From Rhodosorus marinus (Eukaryota > Rhodophyta > Stylonematophyceae > Stylonematales > Stylonemataceae), in NCBI GenBank assembly GCA_029953675.1, contig JAMWBK010000004.1, positions 2,728,001 through 2,792,000 of the forward strand: a DNA stretch of 64,000 bases, written 5' to 3'. A model generated the notes under the pieces. That model was not told the origin of the DNA, made no database searches, and was given only the letters and a program-made list of their open reading frames with translations. The translations under genes and the position numbers were made by a program. Positions 58,601 through 64,000 of the stretch are shown here, in pieces. The stretch's first letter is position 1. Each line of letters starts with the position of its first letter.

Positions 58601-58719
58601 ATGCGGCCGAGCTGGAGGATCTGGATAACGTCGAATCGCTGGAAGATTGGCTGTTGACGGTTGCGGTTACCCCGGAAGACCGCCTACTTTTTGATCTCTA
58701 CTCTTCTGCTGATGCCTGA
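52650..58719 (+). CDS. SAC3: GANP/SAC3 mRNA-export scaffold (TREX-2), full-length type
   Basis: Scaffold of TREX-2, which links transcription and mRNP export at nuclear pores. Eighteen exons fit with continuous phase: 52650-53432, 53531-53700, 53781-53828, 53910-53963, 54047-54144, 54268-54539, 54643-54854, 54951-55130, 55260-55474, 55552-55718, 55809-56051, 56149-56268, 56350-57083, 57166-57688, 57769-57908, 57962-58076, 58161-58405, 58515-58719; 1507 residues. Order: RGG motif, Gly/Phe-rich nucleoporin-like part, RRM-like domain (EVFVYNLPPELR; ILAIKIIKTHALVVF), SAC3 domain (VGTCLDMCPEKERYDREVQ; RFHI; CLISLREMY; DYFGFFRVV), a Glu/Lys/Arg coiled coil, and a C-terminal region with SELVLVVHSLDDNAATWVQ that parallels human GANP/MCM3AP. 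Plant SAC3 proteins have a similar order. Two introns (55719-55808; 58077-58160) are in frame and stop-free; their removal restores family similarity. Confidence 0.9.
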
Positions 58720-58854
58720 CCTTTTAACTGTTTTTCAAACCGAACGTGATTCTAACTTGATCGAAAGTAACTACTAACAGAGAACCACGAATTTTTTTGT
58801 TTTTTAAAAGAACCCCAAATAGTATCGAAACAACCACGAACCCCAGTTGTAGAG

Positions 58855-59010
58855 TCCATTCTTTCAAACCAAAATCAGTAGGGTGTGGACTGAGCTTGGA
58901 CCCGACAAGTACGCCGCTCGGGCAGAACACTAAAAGAAAAAAAATTATTTTAGCTTTTCTCTGTTGATGAATACTGATGGATTTCCGGGCGCCATCCATT
59001 TGGATGAAGG
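58855..59010. repeat. diverged direct repeat, copy 1
   Basis: Shares GAGTCCAT...ACCAAAATCAG, CTTGGACCCGACAAGTACG and the CCATTTGGAT end with the copy at 59148-59300. The two copies are about 300 bp apart and show scattered substitutions and small gaps. Confidence 0.8.
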
Positions 59011-59147
59011 AGACAACCACGGGAGAACTGAAAATGAAGCGCTTTTCGCCGGGACCCCTCGCACAACACATTGTCCCAAAAAAAGAGAACAGAAGCGCCG
59101 CCCTCAACCTAGTCCGACAGGCCCCAACTTGGCAAGCTCAGAGGTTG

Positions 59148-59300
59148 CAGAGTCCATATTCTTTTAGACCAAAATCAGCGGATGTGGACGGACCTTGGAC
59201 CCGACAAGTACGTGGATCCGCGCGAACCTATTTATTTTGACTTGTCTCTCTTGATCAATGCTGATCGATTTCCTCCCGCCATTCATTTGGATCAACAGGT
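59148..59300. repeat. diverged direct repeat, copy 2
   Basis: Second copy of the element at 58855-59010, in the same orientation. Neither copy codes for anything I recognise; both lie in the 3' flank of the SAC3/GANP gene. Confidence 0.8.
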
Positions 59301-59350
59301 GAGATGTGCCAGAATTATACAATAATATATAATTCGGACGATCATATGAT

Positions 59351-59400
59351 AGTCCAGTCCAGTCCAGTCCAGTCCAGCCTAGTCCAGCCTAGTCCAGCCT
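59351..59400. repeat. AGTCC / AGTCCAGCCT microsatellite
   Basis: Four units of AGTCC (59351-59370) pass into three units of AGTCCAGCCT (59371-59400), a higher-order repeat formed by one T insertion or change in alternate units. Confidence 0.95.
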
Positions 59401-60977
59401 ACAGAAGCACACAATCGCGAAAAAAAAAGAAAAAAGACGGACAGACTGGGTACCTATATATGGGGTTCATCTGTCAACACAGGTTGATGGGGAACTTTGG
59501 TGTTATATTAGAATGAACTTGTTACATAAACGCAACACACAAACGAGCATTCAATTTTTTAAAACAATATATTAAAACACTTTCGGAAATCTCCTCCCAG
59601 AATATAACTCATAGTGTCATGTACTTCAATTTTTAATAAGAAATATTAGACAATCGCTGCACTCCAAATGTATAGTCAACTCTCTACCCTTCTTTCCCAC
59701 ACCCAAATCCCCCCTCTGCTCACCCCCATCCTCGGGGGGTGAGGAGAAGCGGGGGGAGGGAGGGGTGGGGAAAGTTTTTGGAGGTTTCTTGACAACGTTA
59801 GGACTCCCTAACGTAAAATTAGTTTAAAATACTTCACGACCATCGTTAGGAACGATAAATAATCCAATGTTACTTGGAAAGGGGTGGTACATAATATTTC
59901 AAAAAACGATTTGAACTTCCTCGGATCAAATATTTAAGAATTTTCTATATGTCTATATTTTTTATCGAATGAATAGACGTGTTGTATTTTCTTTTAAATA
60001 TATTTTATCGGTACCGAAGTAAATCTCAAGAAAAGGAAAAGGTTGATGTGGGACGCCCCTGCTGTCACTCTAAAATTGATTGTGGATTCCAGATCAATTT
60101 TTTCGAGGAGTGTTTTGTCTAGTTGGTCACAAAAACCAGTGGGCGAAGCAAAAAAAGGAAAAGAAAATTACCTTTCAGAGATAATAGAGAGACGAATATT
60201 TGATCATAGATTATTGAATATTTGAAATTTCTAAATTGCTGCGTCTAATTGGTTTGACGAGAAAAAACCCTGCGTCCCGAAAAAATTATTTTTTAGTCTT
60301 TTTTTGAGATCCGAAATACTACTTTTCTTGTTTAGTAATAGTTTTTATACAAGCGGGCCAAAGGAAAGGAATTGTTTAGGAGGCTAATGTTACATGTTTT
60401 AATCTATCTAAATCTATATCAAATTGCACGGAATAAATGGCCCGGTTTTTTTTTAGGCAATTACTGTTTTGTGGGTAGTGGGTTTATGAAGTAAAGCGGT
60501 GGGGGAGGGGAGGGGAGGGGTGGAGAAGGTGTTGGTTGCGGAGGGTAGACTTGAAAACCGTTTTGGGTTTTTACTGTTTACGGGAGGGAGGAAAGGGAGC
60601 ATTGCTCTTCTGCTCTGTTATTTTTTTAGTAAGGTAGTGGAGGGGGTATGAATCCGGTTGTTGTGAAAAGCTCGCTTGTTTGATGGGGTAGCTGGGGAGG
60701 CTTCTGTTGAATTCTTCTGGGGTTTGCTGAGCGTGTTTATTGTTTCTTGGATGTGAACTGGGGTTGGGTCGTGCGGAGCACGCTTTATTCGGACGCATGG
60801 TTTGAGGGACTAGCCCACAAGGTTTTAGATTGTTTTGGAGTTTGGGGATTATGGGAGCCGGTACGGGGTGTGACCTCGGTGACCCTGACGACGATGATAC
60901 AGTCCGGAGTCTGATTTACAGTTAGAGACAAGTCCTGCGAATTGTAGGGCAGGGTTTTAGTTTTGTCTTTTGGGAAA
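59401..60977. other. AT-rich and G-rich spacer upstream of the zinc-finger gene
   Basis: Contains AT-rich sequence (59520-60450) interrupted by a G-rich block at 59738-59777, and a stretch of four G runs at 60501-60520. No gene is recognisable. The last 200 bases should hold the promoter of the C2H2 gene. Confidence 0.5.
60501..60520 (+). repeat. potential G-quadruplex motif
   Basis: GGGGGAGGGGAGGGGAGGGG has four G runs of at least four with one-base A loops, the canonical pattern of a very stable parallel quadruplex. It lies about 460 bp upstream of the zinc-finger protein start. Confidence 0.9.
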
Positions 60978-62315
60978 ATGGAGGGAGCCATTCTGGATGG
61001 TATTCCTCAACATGCAATCTCGTGGTTGATGCGTTTGATAGATGCGCGTGCACCGAGTGTGGGAGCAATTGAGTGTAGCTTGAATATGGGATCCATGTCT
61101 TTGAGAAGTGAGAAGACTCTGCAAAGTTCTACACTGCTTGCAGTAACTAGAGATGGACCAGAATTCGCCTACGGCACGGTTCATAGCCTCGGTAGTGCGA
61201 ACGTTGACCTATATTTTCCGGTAGAAAGAATCTGCCCGCAGATGCGAGAGGGAAGGTTCGTTCTCGATGTACGAGGGTTACATCCTGTGTTATACGAGAG
61301 CTACATCTTCGAGGACGCAAGCCTATTGCTCTTGAAATCAACGTCGAACAGGTATGGTGAGATACTCAAGGAGTTGCATGTTCTGAAAGTGCGAGATGGG
61401 AATTTGGTTACCACGGCAAAGAACGAGATTTGCTTCTTGCCAGACTGTCCTTTCTGTAAGGCGAGGAAAGTCCACTGTGAATGTCCGCGGGCTCTTCGAC
61501 AAAGGGCGAGTTTGAACTCAGCAAAGTTCCTCGAGGGCTTGAGAACGAGGGGTTGGCATGGTTCTACCTGGGAATACTTCTCAAAGTGGATCGCACCTTG
61601 GACTCGAGGGTATGGGGTTTGCAACGTGCAAACTTTCAAAAGAGTCCGTGACAAGATGGTTGGCGATATGCAGTTCTCGCTGCCATACAGGTACTTCTTT
61701 TCCACTCCGAGTGCGGCTGATAAGGTCGATCTCGTGCAGAGGACGATCCTGACCTTCATGCCGCCGACAATGTCATCGCAAATACCGAGCTCTCCCGTAT
61801 CGGGCAGCCCCTCCGGACTGGACAGATTGAACTATCTGCAGCTTTCGTCGTCTATGTCCTCTGAAGCCGAATACAGTGTGGACTCCCATGCCGCTGCTGA
61901 GAACGACTATGTTTTGCCTCGGTTTGAGGTGAAAATTGAGGAAATAGCGGAAGGAAAGGGACTCGATTCTGACGCTTACCTGAATTCATCCGAATCCCCA
62001 CCGGCACAGACGCACCAAAAGGAGCCCGAAACTTTCATCGAGTCTTTTGATTCTCCTCCTGTACAAGAGGGTTCACCGCCAAAGCGCAACAGAACTGAAA
62101 AGGAAAGACCTCGATGTGCTATATGCAATGCAACATATGTGTCAAATTCTGCTGTCAGGCGTCACTTCCGAACTGTTCATGAGAAGAGATGGAAGTATGA
62201 GTGCAGCTGCGGGAAGAGGTTCTACCATCAAAGCGATTATTACCGGCACCAGGCGGGAAAGAATCACGACAAAAAGCTCCCAAGGACTGGCCAATTTTCA
62301 AATGAAATCAGCTAA
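60978..62315 (+). CDS. C2H2 zinc-finger protein with novel Cys-rich N-terminal region
   Basis: Single exon, 445 residues, unusual here because most neighbours are split. Two adjacent C2H2 fingers near the C-terminus: CAICNATYVSNSAVRRHFRT-VH and CSCGKRFYHQSDYYRHQAGK-NH, about residues 382-430, suggesting DNA or RNA binding. The N-terminal 260 residues form a folded-looking region with a Cys cluster CPFCKARKVHCECPR (about 156-170) and aromatic blocks GWHGSTWEYFSKWIAPWTRG and FSLPYRYFF. A Ser/Pro/Glu-rich linker joins the two parts. I do not recognise the N-terminal domain. A nuclear regulator is the natural guess; targets are unknown. Confidence 0.85.
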   Translation: MEGAILDGIPQHAISWLMRLIDARAPSVGAIECSLNMGSMSLRSEKTLQSSTLLAVTRDGPEFAYGTVHSLGSANVDLYFPVERICPQMREGRFVLDVRGLHPVLYESYIFEDASLLLLKSTSNRYGEILKELHVLKVRDGNLVTTAKNEICFLPDCPFCKARKVHCECPRALRQRASLNSAKFLEGLRTRGWHGSTWEYFSKWIAPWTRGYGVCNVQTFKRVRDKMVGDMQFSLPYRYFFSTPSAADKVDLVQRTILTFMPPTMSSQIPSSPVSGSPSGLDRLNYLQLSSSMSSEAEYSVDSHAAAENDYVLPRFEVKIEEIAEGKGLDSDAYLNSSESPPAQTHQKEPETFIESFDSPPVQEGSPPKRNRTEKERPRCAICNATYVSNSAVRRHFRTVHEKRWKYECSCGKRFYHQSDYYRHQAGKNHDKKLPRTGQFSNEIS

Positions 62316-62919
62316 GAAGCGAGCTATGTCAGTGGTCTTGAAACGGGATGAGTTGCACTCGCCGTGGATACTATTTAACGAGGAAACATTTTCCAGTGTG
62401 TTGTATTGTTGTTGTTTTAATCTGAAGGAGGAAATCTCCGCCTTCGGACGAACGCTACCGACTCGAACGGGTCGTTTTCGGCCTTCGTTTAATAGGCATA
62501 ATTATATGAATATAGAAATTGATAAGACCAGTCTTCTGGCGTCCTCAGGACTTGCCTGAAAGAGTCTGGCAAGGGTTCAGGCATCTCTGAGGTCGTCGAT
62601 GTAGTTTAGACTTAAGAACGTCGCCTAGCCTCGGCTTGGAACAAAATTTGAACCAGCTGTCTCTTACCGGTCAAACTCGCATCTGGCCGCTCTGCTCTCA
62701 TCCCAAGAGGTGTGCATTGCGTCAGGGCATCAGAGAAAGCTCAGGATCACCAAAGGCAATTCGCCGAGAGCAGCAGTGCCGCAGTGCCGGGTGATGAGAA
62801 ACGCCCGGCAATGCATGCGAGAGTCTATAACTTGGGCGATCCACGCCAGCACCTTCGCTAAGTGTTGGCGAGATTTCACAAGGTATTGTTTTTCCACTTG
62901 TTAGGGCAAACCCTCACAT
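62316..62919. other. convergent 3' flank without recognisable gene
   Basis: Lies between the ends of the convergent zinc-finger and RPC4 genes. A reading frame overlapping the zinc-finger 3' end (to 62559) is a shadow. No RNA gene or repeat stands out. Confidence 0.5.
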
Positions 62920-63801
62920 TCACTTGCTCGCGTCCGCAAGGAGAAGATCGAGATCGGGAACCGCAACAAAACGGTTCTCCAGGTCTGCGAGATGTACAAG
63001 CTTTCCTTGACTCTCCCGAATTTGGATCAAGTGCTCTGCAAAGCTGCACTCGGCCCCTGGTGTGACATTCATTTCCACGTCGTCCCCGAAAACCAGCTTC
63101 ACCTTTCCCGATTTGTACAAACGCAGCTTCCCAACTAGCAAGGTCTCACCAGTTACAGTCCTCAAGTCCGAAGGGAGGTTCTTGGTTTTCTCTTCACCAT
63201 CGAAGCAGTCTAGAGCCTGCACTGTTTGTGTTGGAAGCTGGATTGGCAAGATACTGGGGAGTTGAATAATAGAAACCCGATTTTCATCCAGAAGCTTTGA
63301 GGCAACTGGTCCGTGTGCTGGTTCCTCCTTCTCAAGCACTCCATTAAATGCATGTGGGTTCGGAAGAGGTACGGGGAACAAGCTTGGGTCGCCCTTCCCG
63401 ATCTTTTCACCTCCATGGATTATGCTCGCATCGGCCATCTCATCGTCGGATTCGAATTCGTTCCCGGAGGCCCATGGCGTTTTCTTTTCGAGGCGCGGCT
63501 CCGCCTTGAAAGCGTTTCTTTCGTTAAAAACGTTCTCATCCTTCCCATCGTGGCGTCCCTGTGTTCTCGTCTTGTCAAGGTGCTTTTCATCCTCGGCCCC
63601 AACCGAGCTTCGTCGTGTTGACGGTTTAGAGCTTCCAAAACCCCGATTAGACCCTTGACCTCGAGTCGCCGACTCACCAGACTTGCCTTCCTTAGGCCTC
63701 GCTCCGGCCTGAGGGACAAGCTGTGGGATTCGCGTTCGCCGCCCTCGTCTGCTACCAGCAGCAGATACATTCGGCTTGAACTTTGGCCTGTCTTCAGGCA
63801 T
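62920..63801 (-). CDS. RPC4: DNA-directed RNA polymerase III subunit RPC4 (C53/POLR3D)
   Basis: Subunit of RNA polymerase III that with RPC5/C37 acts in initiation and termination on tRNA and 5S genes. Single exon, 293 residues. The N-terminus KFKPNVSAAGSRRGRR matches the family's conserved KFxP...RR start. The middle is basic and acidic, probably disordered. The C-terminal domain shows LPSILPIQLPTQ, then LLVGKLRLYKSGKVKLVFGD, a strand with VTPGAECSFAEHLIQI and the ending FVAVPDLDLLLAD, which follows the RPC4 pattern of GK-x-x-x-x-SGK-x-x-L-x-x-G and PD-x-x-x-L(L). The length is shorter than human (398) and yeast (422) because the linker is short. Confidence 0.9.
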   Translation of the reverse strand: MPEDRPKFKPNVSAAGSRRGRRTRIPQLVPQAGARPKEGKSGESATRGQGSNRGFGSSKPSTRRSSVGAEDEKHLDKTRTQGRHDGKDENVFNERNAFKAEPRLEKKTPWASGNEFESDDEMADASIIHGGEKIGKGDPSLFPVPLPNPHAFNGVLEKEEPAHGPVASKLLDENRVSIIQLPSILPIQLPTQTVQALDCFDGEEKTKNLPSDLRTVTGETLLVGKLRLYKSGKVKLVFGDDVEMNVTPGAECSFAEHLIQIRESQGKLVHLADLENRFVAVPDLDLLLADASK

Positions 63802-64000
63802 ACTTCAGATAATTCCTTAGCAAACGTCACTACATCTAAGCCACCCTTCCACGCAATGAGTTCTCAACTTTCGAGCCCGTGTTCGTTCTGATATATATAC
63901 GGTTGCATCCACCGGGACATTGTTAATCAGCGGCTGCATCGAGCGTTTGCTCTCCAGATGGGTTACTGTTCCCGCTGCTAAAAAGAAAGGAAGTGGGTGG
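63802..64000. other. 5' flank of RPC4 to window edge
   Basis: Upstream flank of RPC4. The short frames here overlap the RPC4 start on other strands and do not show motifs. Too short to judge whether another gene begins beyond the edge. Confidence 0.5.

Noticed and set aside
1-64000. CRISPR arrays, operons, ribosome binding sites, bacterial promoters
   Set aside because: The intron-rich, monocistronic gene structure is eukaryotic; no regularly spaced repeat array is present.

Overview
The window is nuclear DNA of a photosynthetic eukaryote with a compact genome. Genes carry many short GT-AG introns: nearly all of those I could place by phase and by protein homology are 53 to 105 nt long. Several gene products look plastid-targeted (RNase R/II, KAS II, CdsA, SufE-MnmA, a small lumen-like protein, possibly an aldo/keto reductase). 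Their N-termini lack a signal peptide and carry a Phe within the first nine residues, usually as G-F-V/A/L. That is the pattern known for red algal and glaucophyte transit peptides, so I favour a red alga. The species assignment is inference.

Layout. 1-2.8 kb: no recognisable gene. 2.8-13 kb, all on the minus strand: plastid RNase R/II (RNR1 type), a golgin of the plant GC/GDAP1 type with a retroelement fragment in one intron, a decayed non-LTR retroelement piece, and a two-pore K+ channel with EF hands. 14-23 kb: the tRNA/rRNA cytidine acetyltransferase NAT10/Kre33 (+) with a degenerate tandem copy of its 3' end, an ADCK1-type UbiB kinase (-), and plastid KAS II (+). 24-31 kb: RanBP1 (+), a gag remnant (-), two small unrecognised genes, RPA14 (+), and a protein made of three CBM48 glycogen-binding modules (-). 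31-37 kb: AT-rich spacer with a perfect 18-bp hairpin, a partial duplicate and a full copy of a SAM-dependent methyltransferase (+), and an aldo/keto reductase with altered catalytic residues (-). 37.5-48 kb: a DUF726/TMCO4 hydrolase-like protein (-), a SufE-MnmA fusion (+) and CdsA (+). 48-64 kb: two small proteins, repeat-rich spacer with an inverted duplication, a full-length GANP/SAC3 mRNA-export scaffold (+), low-complexity DNA, a C2H2 zinc-finger protein with a novel Cys-rich part (+), and RNA polymerase III subunit RPC4 (-).

The genes do not form operons; neighbours are functionally unrelated, as expected for a eukaryote. Shared themes are plastid lipid synthesis (KAS II, CdsA), plastid RNA metabolism (RNR1, SufE-MnmA), nuclear transport (RanBP1, GANP) and floridean-starch-type binding (triple CBM48). 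Exon models were built by hand: I required GT-AG sites, consistent phase and family similarity. For the genes given with full exon lists the exon lengths sum to a multiple of three. The most noteworthy item is the SufE-MnmA fusion, a single-chain sulfur relay for tRNA thiolation.
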